DNA of 64,000 nt from positions 38,508-102,507 of the forward strand of contig JADFNS010000007.1 in assembly GCA_022563255.1 (NCBI GenBank), written 5' to 3'. Source of the DNA: Pseudomonadota bacterium (GTDB taxonomy: Bacteria > Pseudomonadota > Gammaproteobacteria > Steroidobacterales > Woeseiaceae). Numbering within the stretch: position 1 is the first letter of the stretch; every line of letters starts with the position of its first letter. The notes under the pieces were generated by a model. That model was not told the DNA's origin and made no database searches. It worked only from the letters and a program-made list of their open reading frames with translations. The translations under genes and the position numbers were made by a program. This document shows, piece after piece, positions 37,685-48,811 of the stretch.

Positions 37685-39226
37685 CTAATAAGCGCCTTTT
37701 TCGGCGAACGCTTCGCAGATACCTTTCAAGCTGGCCGCAATGTCGTCGTTGTAGTCGCCCGACTCATTGATGTTGTCGAGAATGTCCGCATTGTTCGAAC
37801 GTGCAAAATCATGCAGAGCGGTTTCATAGTCGACAACCTTGTCAACAGAAACCGGGTCAATAAACCCTTCGTTAGCCGCGAACAATGACAGCGCCATTTC
37901 AGCGACCGACAGCGGCGAATACTGCTTCTGTTTCATCAGCTCGGTCACTCGCTCACCGCGCTCAAGCTGCGCCCGCGTTGCCGAGTCGAGATCGGAAGCA
38001 AATTGCGCGAACGCCGCAAGCTCGCGGTATTGAGCCAGCGCGAGCCGAATACCGCCGCCGAGCTTCTTGATGATCTTCGTCTGTGCCGCGCCACCAACAC
38101 GAGATACCGACAACCCGGCGTTAATCGCCGGTCGGATACCCGCGTTGAAAAGGTCGGTCTCCAGGAAAATCTGGCCATCCGTAATGGAAATTACGTTGGT
38201 CGGCACGAAAGCCGATACATCGCCGCCCTGTGTCTCAATAATCGGCAGCGCCGTCAGCGAGCCCGTCTTGCCTTTGACCTTGCCACCCGTGACTTTCTCG
38301 ACGTATGCGACGTTGACGCGGCAAGCCCGCTCGAGCAAGCGGGAGTGCAGGTAGAAAACATCGCCCGGATAGGCTTCGCGACCCGGCGGACGGCGCAGCA
38401 ACAACGATACCTGACGGTAAGCCCATGCCTGTTTTGTGAGATCGTCAAATATAATCAGCGCGTCTTCGCCCTTGTCGAGGAAGTACTCCCCCATCGTTGT
38501 GCCCGAATACGGCGCGATGTATTGCATCGCAGCACTCTCGGCAGCCGCAGCCGCAACTATGATCGTGTGCTCCAGGGCGCCTTCTTCTTCGAGCTTGCGC
38601 ACAACGCCAGCGATCGATGAGGCTTTCTGGCCAATAGCAACATAGATACACTTGATGCCGGTGCCACGCTGGTTGATGATCGTGTCAATCGCAACCGCCG
38701 TCTTGCCGGTCTGGCGATCGCCAATGATCAGCTCGCGCTGGCCACGACCGATCGGCACCATCGAGTCGATCGACTTCAGCCCGGTCTGCACCGGCTGGTC
38801 CACCGACTGGCGCTCGATAACGCCCGGCGCAACCTTCTCGATCGGCGCCGAACCCTCCGCGTCAATCGGCCCTTTCCCGTCGATCGGTTGACCGAGCGCG
38901 TCGACGACCCGACCCAGTAAAGCTTCACCAATCGGTACCTCGAGAATGCGGCCGGTCGTCTTGACCGTGTTGCCTTCTGAAATATGTTTGTAGTCACCAA
39001 GGATGACGGCGCCGACCGAATCCTGTTCCAGGTTCAGCGCCATGCCAAAGGTGTTTTGCGGGAATTCGAGCATTTCGCCATAACGCGCGTCTGCCAGGCC
39101 GTGTATGCGAACGATGCCGTCGGTAACCGCGATAACGGTGCCAACATCGCGCGCTTCCGCCGGTGCCTCGAAGTTCTCGATGCGCTCTTTAATCAGTTGA
39201 CTGATTTCAGAAGCTTTGAGTGCCAT
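37685..39226 (-). CDS. atpA: ATP synthase F1 subunit alpha
   Basis: This is the non-catalytic nucleotide-binding subunit of F1. The 513-residue length equals E. coli AtpA. Walker A is GDRQTGKTA, followed by [50 protein letters not shown] and the [15 protein letters not shown] loop with the conserved arginine. The start has AGGAAA upstream. It lies 13 bases after atpH. Confidence 0.98.
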   Translation of the reverse strand: MALKASEISQLIKERIENFEAPAEARDVGTVIAVTDGIVRIHGLADARYGEMLEFPQNTFGMALNLEQDSVGAVILGDYKHISEGNTVKTTGRILEVPIGEALLGRVVDALGQPIDGKGPIDAEGSAPIEKVAPGVIERQSVDQPVQTGLKSIDSMVPIGRGQRELIIGDRQTGKTAVAIDTIINQRGTGIKCIYVAIGQKASSIAGVVRKLEEEGALEHTIIVAAAAAESAAMQYIAPYSGTTMGEYFLDKGEDALIIFDDLTKQAWAYRQVSLLLRRPPGREAYPGDVFYLHSRLLERACRVNVAYVEKVTGGKVKGKTGSLTALPIIETQGGDVSAFVPTNVISITDGQIFLETDLFNAGIRPAINAGLSVSRVGGAAQTKIIKKLGGGIRLALAQYRELAAFAQFASDLDSATRAQLERGERVTELMKQKQYSPLSVAEMALSLFAANEGFIDPVSVDKVVDYETALHDFARSNNADILDNINESGDYNDDIAASLKGICEAFAEKGAY

Positions 39227-39239
39227 TTCCTTTTCCTTT

Positions 39240-39797
39240 TTATTTAATCAGTGCGGCGGCAAGGCCTGTCAGCCTGGCGCGCAAAGATCCGTCAATAACT
39301 ACGTCGCCAGCGCGAATAACGGCGCCGCCGATCAGGTTTTCGTCTATTTCCGTTTCGATTCTGACTTCGCGTCCGAGCCGTTTTTGCAGCGCGGTCGCGA
39401 TTTCCTGCACTTGTTTCTCGCTGAGTTTCGTCGCCGACGTCACGATCGCGTCCACGCTGTTTTCAACTTTTGCCTTAAGCGTCTCAAAGTGTGTCGAGAT
39501 CTCAGGCAAGACGGCCAGGCGCTTGTTCTCAATCAGCAATTTGAGAAAGTTGGTGCCTCTCTTGTCACCGCCAGCGAGCAACTTCGCCTTGGCCTTCTCG
39601 AACAGTCCGGTCAAAAAGTCCAGGCGCTGCTCATCGTCGAACTCAGGGTTGCCGAGGTATACAACGAGAGACCTGTCTGCGAGCAGCTGCCCCGCAATAC
39701 CGAGCGACTCGGACCAGGGACCGAGCGTGCCCGCATCGTCCGCCAGCTCAAAAATTGCCTGCGCGTACGGCCGTGCGATTGTGTTGTTGTCAGCCAA
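39240..39797 (-). CDS. atpH: ATP synthase F1 subunit delta
   Basis: This is the peripheral stator subunit that links the b dimer to the F1 head. The 185-residue protein (E. coli 177) begins [16 protein letters not shown], the conserved N-terminal helical bundle, and has the conserved C-terminal [27 protein letters not shown]. Its position between atpF and atpA, with a three-base gap to atpF, supports the call. Confidence 0.95.
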   Translation of the reverse strand: MADNNTIARPYAQAIFELADDAGTLGPWSESLGIAGQLLADRSLVVYLGNPEFDDEQRLDFLTGLFEKAKAKLLAGGDKRGTNFLKLLIENKRLAVLPEISTHFETLKAKVENSVDAIVTSATKLSEKQVQEIATALQKRLGREVRIETEIDENLIGGAVIRAGDVVIDGSLRARLTGLAAALIK

Positions 39798-39800
39798 TTG

Positions 39801-40271
39801 TCAGAGTTCCTGAGCGAGCTTGCCTAAAATATCGTCGTGCACCTTGCTGTCGATCTCGCGCTGCAATATCTTCTCGGCGCTGGCGATTGCGATTGCGGCT
39901 ACCTGGCCACGCAGCTCTTCGCGCGCTCGGTTGGCCTCCTGCTCGATTTCGGCTATGGCAGCGCTGAGTTGACGCTCGCGCTCCTTGACGCCATCGGATT
40001 TGCCATCCGCGACAATCTCATTAGCGCGCGTGTGCGCCTGATCGAGAATGCCCGTCGCTTGCTTGCGTGCCTCGTCGATAATGCCTTCCGCTTCCGCGGT
40101 CGCCCGCACCAGTGACTCCTGACCTTTGTCAGCAGCCGCAAGGCCTTCTTCGATTTGCTTTTGGCGCTCTTCGAGCGCTTCAAGGATCGGCGGCCAGATG
40201 AACTTCATACAAAACCAGACAAACACGATCATGGCGATCGTCTGGCCGATGAGAGTCATGTTTATGTCCAC
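39801..40271 (-). CDS. atpF: ATP synthase Fo subunit b
   Basis: This is the stator stalk subunit: one N-terminal membrane helix (LIGQTIAMIVFVWFCMKFIWPPI, about 6-28) followed by a long charged coiled coil. The 156-residue length equals E. coli AtpF. EALEERQKQIEEGLAAADKGQ is the conserved tether region. It lies 30 bases after atpE, in standard operon order. Confidence 0.96.
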   Translation of the reverse strand: MDINMTLIGQTIAMIVFVWFCMKFIWPPILEALEERQKQIEEGLAAADKGQESLVRATAEAEGIIDEARKQATGILDQAHTRANEIVADGKSDGVKERERQLSAAIAEIEQEANRAREELRGQVAAIAIASAEKILQREIDSKVHDDILGKLAQEL

Positions 40272-40301
40272 ATCGTTCTCCCGGTACCGCTGTCGCGGTG
40301 C

Positions 40302-40580
<279 letters not shown>

Positions 40581-40591
40581 CTAGAAATAAA

Positions 40592-41813
<1,222 letters not shown>

Positions 41814-41912
41814 TTCTCCATGCCTCCGGCACTAAAAACGCCACTTCCATCGGACTGACCGGCGGTTGGTGGCGCTTGTGGTTTGGTTTTTCAGCGAGCG
41901 CATTATAGTGGC

Positions 41913-41939
41913 AAAAAAGGGGACAGTCACCTTAATTTT
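41913..41939. repeat. Short GGGGACAGTCACC-type motif in the parB-atpI spacer
   Basis: The segment reads AAAAAAGGGGACAGTCACC and continues into an AT-rich tail just past the parB stop. On the minus strand it contains GGTGACTGTCCCC. I recall this short motif as a recurrent fragment beside REP-associated transposase genes in Gammaproteobacteria. Only one copy was noticed here and no transposase gene is present, so it may be a relic or chance. Confidence 0.35.
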
Positions 41940-41941
41940 GC

Positions 41942-42820
41942 CTACTTTATGTGTTTCAGAATCCCGTCCAGTTCGTCGAGGCTGTTGTAGGCGATTACCA
42001 GCCTGCCCGCGCCCTTCGCCGTGTGTTCCAGGCGCACTTTCGCCCCAAGTTTCTCCGACACTTCGATCTCAAGTCGACGAATATCCCCGTTCGGGGCACG
42101 CCCGTCCGCACCGGTTTTTTGCTTGCTTCCGGCCAGCATGCGCTTGATGAGTTTCTCGGTGTCGCGGACCGAGAGCTCGTTCTTCACTACCTTCCGCGCA
42201 GCTTTGTATTGTTCCGCGGCATTTGACAGGGCGAGCAGGGCCCGCGCATGCCCCATTTCGATCTGGCGGTCCTCCAGCAAGGGCTTCACCTTGGCGGACA
42301 AGTCCTGCAGTCGCAGGAGGTTGCTGACCGACGCCCGCGAGCGGCCGACCGCTTTCGCAGCTTCGGCGTGAGTGAGGTCAAACTCGCGAATAAGGCGATC
42401 GAGTGCGCGCGCCTCTTCCAGTGGATTCAGGTCCTCACGCTGTATGTTCTCAATAAGCGCCATCGCAATGGCTGACTTGTCGGGCACGTCACGGATAACC
42501 GCCGGAATCGTGGCGAGGCCCGCAAGCTGTGCGGCACGCCAGCGACGCTCGCCAGCAATAATCTCGTAGCGCTGTACGTCACCGCGCTTTCCGACCGGGC
42601 GAACAACGATGGGTTGCACGATGCCCTGCGCCTTGATTGAGTCGGCGAGTTGCTCCAGCGAATCTTGCCGCATATCGACGCGCGGCTGATACTGGCCGCG
42701 CTGCAATAGCTCGACCGGCATTTCCCTAAGCTCGTTGTCAGCGGCCGTGACCGTCGCAGCAACGGGCCGGCTAAGCAGGGCATCAAGGCCTCTGCCCAGC
42801 CTTTTCTTCCGCGGCATCAC
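41942..42820 (-). CDS. parB: Chromosome partitioning protein ParB
   Basis: This is a CTP-dependent clamp that loads at parS sites and organises the origin region. The 292-residue protein begins PRKKRLGRGLDALLSRP, the usual ParA-interaction tail. The CTP-binding box GERRWRAAQLAG lies near residue 90, IQREDLNPLEEARA and the helix-turn-helix THAEAAKAVGRSRASVSNLLRL follow, and a C-terminal dimerisation domain ends the protein. It overlaps parA by four bases. I saw no TGTTTCACGTGAAACA-type parS in this window, which a motif search should confirm. Confidence 0.97.
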   Translation of the reverse strand: MMPRKKRLGRGLDALLSRPVAATVTAADNELREMPVELLQRGQYQPRVDMRQDSLEQLADSIKAQGIVQPIVVRPVGKRGDVQRYEIIAGERRWRAAQLAGLATIPAVIRDVPDKSAIAMALIENIQREDLNPLEEARALDRLIREFDLTHAEAAKAVGRSRASVSNLLRLQDLSAKVKPLLEDRQIEMGHARALLALSNAAEQYKAARKVVKNELSVRDTEKLIKRMLAGSKQKTGADGRAPNGDIRRLEIEVSEKLGAKVRLEHTAKGAGRLVIAYNSLDELDGILKHIK

Positions 42821-43602
42821 CGGGCCTCGGCCATGCGTTCGTCCTCGCGTCGCAGAACTTCGCCGGCCAAGGCCAGGTACGCGATGGCGCCGCGCGACGA
42901 CCGATCGTGCAACAAAATTGGACGACCAAAACTAGGCGCTTCGGCCAGACGAATATTTCGCGGCACGATCGTGCGAAACACCTTCCGGTCAAAGTGTTCG
43001 ATCAGTTGCATGGAGACCTCGTTCGAAAGATTCACCCGCGGATCAAACATCGTGCGCAATATGCCGTACATCTCGAGCTTCGGGTTGACGGAATCGCGGA
43101 CTTGCTCAATCGTCCGCAACAACGAGCTCAGGCCTTCCAGCGCATAGTACTCACACTGCATCGGTATCAGCACACCGTCCGCTGCGGTAAGCGCATTGAC
43201 CGTCAGCATGCTTATCGACGGCGGACAATCAATCAAAATAAAATCGTACAGGCCGGCGACTGGCGCGAGCGCTTTCTTAAGCTTCATTTCGCGGCCGATT
43301 TCCTGCAGTAAATTTATCTCGGCAAGCGTCAGGTCCTCGTTGGCCGGCAACACGGCAAATCCGCCTTCCGGTGCTGACACAATCGTATCCGCCGCGGTGG
43401 CATCGCCCAGCAGGACGTCGCACGCTGAAAACTCGACCTCCATTTTATTGATGCCGCAACCCATGGTGGCGTTGCCCTGCGGATCCATGTCCACCAGCAA
43501 TACGCGCCGCTGCGTCGCCGCCAGCGACGCCGCCAGGTTGACGCATGTCGTGGTCTTGCCGACCCCGCCTTTCTGGTTCGCTATCGCTATGATTCGTGTC
43601 AT
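42817..43602 (-). CDS. parA: Chromosome partitioning ATPase ParA
   Basis: This is a Walker-type ATPase that moves ParB-origin complexes. The 261-residue protein shows the deviant Walker A NQKGGVGKTTTCVNLAAS at the N-terminus, LLVDMDPQGNATMG, FILIDCPPSISMLT and MQCEYYALEGLSSLL. The length equals other Soj/ParA chromosomal proteins (about 260). It is 15 bases after rsmG and coupled to parB by an ATGA overlap. Confidence 0.97.
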   Translation of the reverse strand: MTRIIAIANQKGGVGKTTTCVNLAASLAATQRRVLLVDMDPQGNATMGCGINKMEVEFSACDVLLGDATAADTIVSAPEGGFAVLPANEDLTLAEINLLQEIGREMKLKKALAPVAGLYDFILIDCPPSISMLTVNALTAADGVLIPMQCEYYALEGLSSLLRTIEQVRDSVNPKLEMYGILRTMFDPRVNLSNEVSMQLIEHFDRKVFRTIVPRNIRLAEAPSFGRPILLHDRSSRGAIAYLALAGEVLRREDERMAEAR

Positions 43603-43617
43603 TGGACCCTGCTCAAT

Positions 43618-44277
43618 CTATTTTTGCCGTCGCAACAGCACCGCGTGCCGCGACCCCGGTTCGAGACCCGGCACCTTGAGTTCCGTTACTGCATGACTCC
43701 ACGGAGCTTCTAATTCTTCTAATTCGCCCGCCGGGTAGCGGCCTTTCAGCGCTACGAATACCCCGTTCTCCCCGACGTGGTGTCCGGCAATCTCCACGAG
43801 TCGCGGCAATGCGGCCAGCGCCCGGGCAATCACCGTATCAAAGCCATGACCGGGTGCATAGTCCTCGCCCCGCGCCTTGACGGCCGAAACGTTGTCCAAA
43901 CCGAGCAAGCCCACGACGTGTTCGACGAACATGATTTTTTTGTTGTTGCTGTCGAGCAGCGTGAAATGACGTCGCGGCTCGACGATCGCGAGCGGCAGCC
44001 CCGGAAACCCGGGGCCGGTGCCCACATCAAGAATGCTGGTGCCCTCAAGCAGTGGCGCCGCGACAAGACTGTCCAGCAAATGAGCGCTAATCATCTTGTG
44101 CGGATCGCGTATTGCCGTGAGATTGACCTTGTGGTTCCACTTCTCGAGCTCATTGAGCAGCACCGCGAGTTTTTCAGCCGTGCCCTCCGGGACCGGCTGA
44201 TCCAATCGGTCGAGTGCAGCCTGTATTTCCTCGATCAACAATCCGTCATTCGCGTGTACCTGCCCGTACGGCCGCAA
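43618..44277 (-). CDS. rsmG: 16S rRNA (guanine-527-N7)-methyltransferase RsmG
   Basis: It methylates G527 of 16S rRNA. The protein of about 210-219 residues shows NELEKWNHKVNLTAIRDP, HLLDSL, ILDVGTGPGFPGLPLAIVEP (SAM site), LLDSNNKKIMFVEHV and ALKGRYPAGELEEL. The start is uncertain: the frame opens at TTG 44277, but homology begins near LLIEEIQAALDRL, so TTG 44241 or 44238 may be used. Normally it follows mnmG directly; here it is 13 kb from mnmG, with the prp and opp gene groups between. Confidence 0.95.
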   Translation of the reverse strand: MRPYGQVHANDGLLIEEIQAALDRLDQPVPEGTAEKLAVLLNELEKWNHKVNLTAIRDPHKMISAHLLDSLVAAPLLEGTSILDVGTGPGFPGLPLAIVEPRRHFTLLDSNNKKIMFVEHVVGLLGLDNVSAVKARGEDYAPGHGFDTVIARALAALPRLVEIAGHHVGENGVFVALKGRYPAGELEELEAPWSHAVTELKVPGLEPGSRHAVLLRRQK

Positions 44278-44301
44278 AGTCTGCGGCAGTGACCGGTTCT
44301 C

Positions 44302-45750
44302 TTAAACAACGAGCAAAGCCATGAAGTCGTCCACCGCCGTTGCAGCAAGTTTGTCGTGATCTGCGCACAAAGCGTCGAGCTCCGCCCATTGCTTCTTGCC
44401 CAGCCGCGGCGAAACGCTGTCGACGAATTTTTTCTTAAGCTCCGGTATGCCTTCCTCGCGGCGCTTGCGGTGACCAATTGGGAAATCGACGGCCACACGA
44501 TCCGTGCTGCTCCCGTCCTTAAAGAAAATCTGTACCGAGTTTCCAATGTAGCGTAGCTCCGGATCAAAATAGTCTTTGGTGTACTGCCGGTTTTCCGTGA
44601 CTAGCATCTTGGTTCGCAATTCATCGATGCGCGGATCGCTGGCAACCTCGTCTTCGTAGTCCGCCGCAGTCAGGCGCCCGAAGATCAGTGGCACGGCCAC
44701 CATATACTGAATACAGTGATCGCGGTCCGCCGGGTTATTCAGCGGCCCGGTTTTATCGATGATGCGAACCGCCGCCTCTTGCGTTTCAATGACGATTTTC
44801 TCAATGTCGTCGATGCGATCCTTCACTTGCGCATGCAGCGTCATGCCCGCCTCGACCGCCGTCTGTGCGTGAAATTCGGCCGGGAAGGAAATCTTGAACA
44901 AAATATTTTCCATGACGTAACTGCCATACGGTCGCTGGAACTCGAATTCCTTGCCGTTGAACAGCACGTCGTAATATCCCCAAGTTGGCGCACTCAGCGC
45001 TGACGGATAACCCATCTCACCCGTCATCGCGATCAGCGCGAGGCGCACACCTCGACTGGTCGCATCGCCGGCAGCCCAACTCTTGCGTGAACCGGTATTC
45101 GGCGCATGCCGATAGGTGCGCAACGAGCAGCCGTCAAGCCACGCATTGGAAACCGCATTCAAAACGGTAGCGTGATCCCCGCCGAGCATGCGCGTCACGA
45201 CCGCCGTCGTTGCGACACGAACCAGCAGCACGTGGTCGAGGCCGACGCGGTTGTAGCTGTTTTCCAGGGCAAGCACGCCCTGAATTTCGTGCGCCTTGAT
45301 AGCCGCCGTCAATACATCCTTCATCGTCAGCGGCCCTTTGCCTGCGGCCCGCGCCTGCCGACTAATGTAATCCGCGACGGCCAGTATGCCGCCGAGGTTG
45401 TCGGAGGGGTGGCCCCATTCTGCAGCGAGCCACGTATCGTTGAAGTCCAGCCAGCGATTCATCGCACCGATGTTGAAGGCGGCGAGCACCGGGTCCAGCT
45501 CGTAAGAGGTGCCGGGCACGCGTGCGCCGCCGGACAGAGTTGCGCCCGGGACAACGGGCCCCATGAGCTTCGTGCACGCCGGAAAATCCAGCGCCTGGAA
45601 GCCGCACGCCAATGTATCCATGAGGCAGTAGTGCGCTGTTTCAAAGGCCAGCTCGCTGTCAATCTTGAAATTGCAGACGTAGTCGGCGATATCGACGAGC
45701 GCCTGATCCCAGTCGGCGCGCTTCGCCGAGCGGCTCTCGACGTTCGACAT
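44302..45750 (-). CDS. prpD: 2-methylcitrate dehydratase PrpD
   Basis: It dehydrates 2-methylcitrate in the propionate-degrading methylcitrate cycle. The 482-residue protein (E. coli PrpD 483) of the MmgE/PrpD family shows [47 protein letters not shown] and [15 protein letters not shown]. This is the iron-sulfur-independent enzyme, not AcnD. It is ten bases after prpC and 24 bases ahead of rsmG, so the origin-cluster genes rsmG-parA-parB may receive transcription from this operon. Confidence 0.96.
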   Translation of the reverse strand: MSNVESRSAKRADWDQALVDIADYVCNFKIDSELAFETAHYCLMDTLACGFQALDFPACTKLMGPVVPGATLSGGARVPGTSYELDPVLAAFNIGAMNRWLDFNDTWLAAEWGHPSDNLGGILAVADYISRQARAAGKGPLTMKDVLTAAIKAHEIQGVLALENSYNRVGLDHVLLVRVATTAVVTRMLGGDHATVLNAVSNAWLDGCSLRTYRHAPNTGSRKSWAAGDATSRGVRLALIAMTGEMGYPSALSAPTWGYYDVLFNGKEFEFQRPYGSYVMENILFKISFPAEFHAQTAVEAGMTLHAQVKDRIDDIEKIVIETQEAAVRIIDKTGPLNNPADRDHCIQYMVAVPLIFGRLTAADYEDEVASDPRIDELRTKMLVTENRQYTKDYFDPELRYIGNSVQIFFKDGSSTDRVAVDFPIGHRKRREEGIPELKKKFVDSVSPRLGKKQWAELDALCADHDKLAATAVDDFMALLVV

Positions 45751-45760
45751 TCGTACCTCC

Positions 45761-46885
45761 TTAGGTGCGATCCTGTATTGCGACCCACTTCTGCAAGCCT
45801 GGGCCGATGTAGTCCGCCGCCGGGCGAATTAGTTTGTTGTCGGCGCGCTGCTCCATGATATGGGCGGCCCAACCCGTGATTCTCGAGCACACGAAGATCG
45901 GCGTGAACAGATGAGTCGGAATGCCCATGAAGTGATACACGGTTGCGGCAAAAAAATCTGCGTTCGCAAACAGCTTCTTCTCGTCCCACATGACTTTCTC
46001 AACCGCCTCCGAGATTGGATACAGCGTTGTATTGCCAACGTCTGCAGCGAGCGCCCGGGACATCTTCTTGTTCACAGTGTTGCGCGGATCAGACGTCGTG
46101 TACACCCGATGCCCGAAGCCCATGATCAGGTCTTTGCGCTCCAGCATCGCGCGGACGCCCTTTGCCGCTTCTTCCGGCGTATCGAACGACGAGATCAGCG
46201 CCATCGCCGCTTCGTTCGCGCCGCCGTGAAGCGGCCCGCGCAGCGCTCCGATTGCTCCGGTTACTGCGGAATGCATATCGGACAGGGTCCCCGTGATCAC
46301 GCGGGCGGCAAAGGTTGACGCATTGAACTCGTGCTCGGCGTACAGAATCAGTGTCGTGTCAAGGGACTTGCGATGCAGTTCCTCAGGCGCTTTGTCGTGC
46401 AGCAGGTGCAGAAAATGACCGGCGATGCTGTCATCGTCGGTTGCCGTATCGATTCGAATGTCGTCGGTGTGAAAACGATGCCAGTACAACAACATCGAAG
46501 GCAGGCACGCGAGCAACCGATCGGCAACGTCGCCCTGGTTGGAGAAATCACCCTCCGGCTCTATGTTGCCGAGGTACGAAATCCCGGTACGCAATACATC
46601 CATCGGATGCGTATCGGCCGGTATCGTTTCCAGCACGGTTTGCAGCGCGTCGGGCAGGCCGCGGTTCGCTTTGATCTTCTCGATGTAGGCGACAAGCTCA
46701 GCCTCCGTCGGGAGCTTGTCGTGCAACAGCAGGTAGGCGACCTCTTCGAAGCTGGCGTTATCGACGAGGTCATAAATGTCGTAACCCCGGTAGGTCAGCC
46801 CGGCGCCTTCCTTGCCCACCGTACATATGTGCGTCGCACCAGCCGTGACTCCGGCAAGGCCGCCCGTCTTTTTGCTTGCTGCCAT
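45761..46885 (-). CDS. prpC: 2-methylcitrate synthase
   Basis: It condenses propionyl-CoA with oxaloacetate. The 374-residue protein is the short type-II-like citrate synthase class. Motifs are [37 protein letters not shown] (catalytic His), [13 protein letters not shown] (His) and [22 protein letters not shown] (Asp and conserved Arg region). These and its place between prpB and prpD favour methylcitrate synthase over GltA. Its ATG overlaps the prpB stop (TAATG). Confidence 0.96.
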   Translation of the reverse strand: MAASKKTGGLAGVTAGATHICTVGKEGAGLTYRGYDIYDLVDNASFEEVAYLLLHDKLPTEAELVAYIEKIKANRGLPDALQTVLETIPADTHPMDVLRTGISYLGNIEPEGDFSNQGDVADRLLACLPSMLLYWHRFHTDDIRIDTATDDDSIAGHFLHLLHDKAPEELHRKSLDTTLILYAEHEFNASTFAARVITGTLSDMHSAVTGAIGALRGPLHGGANEAAMALISSFDTPEEAAKGVRAMLERKDLIMGFGHRVYTTSDPRNTVNKKMSRALAADVGNTTLYPISEAVEKVMWDEKKLFANADFFAATVYHFMGIPTHLFTPIFVCSRITGWAAHIMEQRADNKLIRPAADYIGPGLQKWVAIQDRT

Positions 46886-47775
46886 TATTCCTCTCTAGGG
46901 CTCGTCTCCTGTTTGTCGAACAGCGCGTCGAGCTTGTCTTCGTAAGCCTGGTAGCCCAGTACGTCGTACAACTCCGTTCGCGGTTGCATGGAATCAACGA
47001 CTGCCCGCTGCGACCCATCTTTCCTGATCGTCTCGTAGACCTTCAGCGCTGCCGCCGACATGGCGCGGAAAGCGCTCAATGGATACAGCATCATCGCGAC
47101 GCCGACGTCCGCAAGCTCCGCAGTCGTAAACAACGGCGTCTTGCCAAATTCAGTCAGGTTCGCCAACACCGGTACTTTAATGACATCGGTGAACTGTTGG
47201 TATTCCTCAATTGTGGTAAGCGCTTCGGCGAAAATCATTTCCGCACCGGCCTCAACGTACGCGGCCGCCCGATCAATCGCGGCCTGCTGGCCCTCCACCG
47301 CGTGTGCATCGGTGCGCGCCATGATGACGAATTGCTCATCGATACGGCCGTCGAGTGCGGCTTTCAGCCGATCGCACATTTCCTGCGCCGGCACCAACGC
47401 CTTGCCAGGGCGATGCCCGCAGCGTTTGTCGGCAACCTGGTCCTCAAGATGGCAACCCGCAGCTCCCGCGCGCACCATCTCGCGTATCGTGCGCCCGATC
47501 ATCGCCGCGCTACCCCAGCCCGTGTCCGCATCGACAAGCAGCGGCAGTTCCGTGGCTGACGTGATACGGCGGATGTCCTCACAGACGTCGTTCAGCGTGG
47601 TCATCGCCAGGTCGGGCAAGCCGTAGGATGCGTTCGCAACGCCGGCGCCCGATAGGTAAATGGCCTTAAATCCCGCCCTTGCGGCGAGCATCGCGGTGTA
47701 GGCGTTGATGGCCCCGGCTATTTGCAGCGGTTGTTCCGCTGCAAGCGCTTCGCGAAAGCGTGCTCCTGCACTCAT
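46885..47775 (-). CDS. prpB: 2-methylisocitrate lyase
   Basis: It cleaves 2-methylisocitrate to pyruvate and succinate. The 296-residue protein is of the isocitrate-lyase/PEP-mutase family. Its motifs are [33 protein letters not shown] (catalytic Cys in KRCGH), [10 protein letters not shown] and [13 protein letters not shown]. It has the same length as E. coli PrpB (296). It is 32 bases after the acuI-like gene and overlaps prpC by one base. Confidence 0.97.
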   Translation of the reverse strand: MSAGARFREALAAEQPLQIAGAINAYTAMLAARAGFKAIYLSGAGVANASYGLPDLAMTTLNDVCEDIRRITSATELPLLVDADTGWGSAAMIGRTIREMVRAGAAGCHLEDQVADKRCGHRPGKALVPAQEMCDRLKAALDGRIDEQFVIMARTDAHAVEGQQAAIDRAAAYVEAGAEMIFAEALTTIEEYQQFTDVIKVPVLANLTEFGKTPLFTTAELADVGVAMMLYPLSAFRAMSAAALKVYETIRKDGSQRAVVDSMQPRTELYDVLGYQAYEDKLDALFDKQETSPREE

Positions 47776-47807
47776 GTCGATTCCTTTTTATCGGCGGCGG
47801 CGAAAGT

Positions 47808-48809
47808 CTAAACCACGCGAGGGCTTATTTCGACCACGGTTCTGCCCGTCACTGTGCCGTCTATGACTGCCTGGAACGCCGCCGGCAATTCATCAAGCGA
47901 TATCGTGCTGTGGCCGATCGCATCGAGGTGGCCCGGTCTCAGGTCGCCGCCAATCCTCGCCCACACCGCTTGCCGCTCAGCGCCGGGCGTGTCAACCGAA
48001 TTGATGCCAAGCAGGCAAACCGCTCGCAAAATGAACGGCAATACGGTTGTGTGAAGCTCGGCGCTGGCCGCAAGACCGATGCTGGCAATATTACCGCCGT
48101 ATCCTGTTGTTCGAATCAGCCACGCCAGGTATTCGCCGCCAAGACTGTCGATCGCGCCCGCCCATTGTACTTTCTCCAACGGCCGCTTGCCGAGGTCAAG
48201 CTCGTCGCGCAACAAGATCCGACTCGCACCGATCGCCCGCAAGTAGTCCGCTTCGTCGCTCTTGCCCGTCAGCGCGACGACCTCGTAACCGCGCCCGGCA
48301 AGCATGTCGATCGCGATACTGCCGACACCGCCCGTCGCCCCGGTAACGACGATCGGCCCTTGGTCCGGCGATTGTCCGTTGTGTTCCATGCGATGAATGG
48401 CCAGCGCTGCCGTATAACCCGCCGTCCCGATCTGCATCACCTGGAATGCTGACATCCCGTCCGGAATCGCTACAAGACTCTTGCTGTCAATGCGAGCGTA
48501 TTCGGCATAACCCCCATCAACCGTTTCGCTGAGCCCGCATCCATTGACCAGCACCGCGGCGCCAGGCTGAAATGCTGTGTCCCGGGAACTGACAACAACG
48601 CCCGCCAGATCGATGCCGCCATTCAGCGGGTAACGCCTGAGTATTTTGCCGGCACCCGTCGCGGCGAGCGCATCCTTGTAGTTGATCGAGGAATGACTGA
48701 CACGGATCACAACGTTACCCGCCGTCAGATCGTCGAGGGAAAGCTCCTGCAGTCCGGCGACGATCTTGCCGTCCTGTTCGTCTATTCGGAATGCGCGAAA
48801 GCGGTCCAC
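47808..48809 (-). CDS. acuI: AcuI/YhdH-type NADPH-dependent acryloyl-CoA reductase
   Basis: This 333-residue medium-chain dehydrogenase closely follows the YhdH/AcuI pattern: SHSSINYKDALAATGAGKILRRYPL, GIDLAGVV, VVTGATGGVGSIAIDMLA (NADPH site), IGASRILLRDEL, GGNIASIGLAASAELHTTVLPFILR and LLGINSVDTP. AcuI reduces acryloyl-CoA to propionyl-CoA. The GTG start lies two bases past the MBL gene stop with AGGG upstream. Just downstream are prpBCD, which consume propionyl-CoA, so the context supports the assignment. Confidence 0.88.
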   Translation of the reverse strand: MDRFRAFRIDEQDGKIVAGLQELSLDDLTAGNVVIRVSHSSINYKDALAATGAGKILRRYPLNGGIDLAGVVVSSRDTAFQPGAAVLVNGCGLSETVDGGYAEYARIDSKSLVAIPDGMSAFQVMQIGTAGYTAALAIHRMEHNGQSPDQGPIVVTGATGGVGSIAIDMLAGRGYEVVALTGKSDEADYLRAIGASRILLRDELDLGKRPLEKVQWAGAIDSLGGEYLAWLIRTTGYGGNIASIGLAASAELHTTVLPFILRAVCLLGINSVDTPGAERQAVWARIGGDLRPGHLDAIGHSTISLDELPAAFQAVIDGTVTGRTVVEISPRVV

Positions 48810-48811
48810 TC

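Noticed and set aside
43650..43690. A TTCGAGACCCGG stretch resembling a tRNA T-arm
   Set aside because: It is inside rsmG coding sequence and no acceptor or anticodon stems can be drawn around it. No tRNA or rRNA gene was found in the window.
41814..44301. Possible oriC or parS near parAB
   Set aside because: I could not find a TGTTTCACGTGAAACA-like parS or a cluster of DnaA boxes here, and no dnaA gene is in the window. The origin is probably close but outside.
45761..46885. Housekeeping citrate synthase (gltA)
   Set aside because: The 374-residue length, lack of the N-terminal regulatory domain, and position between prpB and prpD favour 2-methylcitrate synthase.
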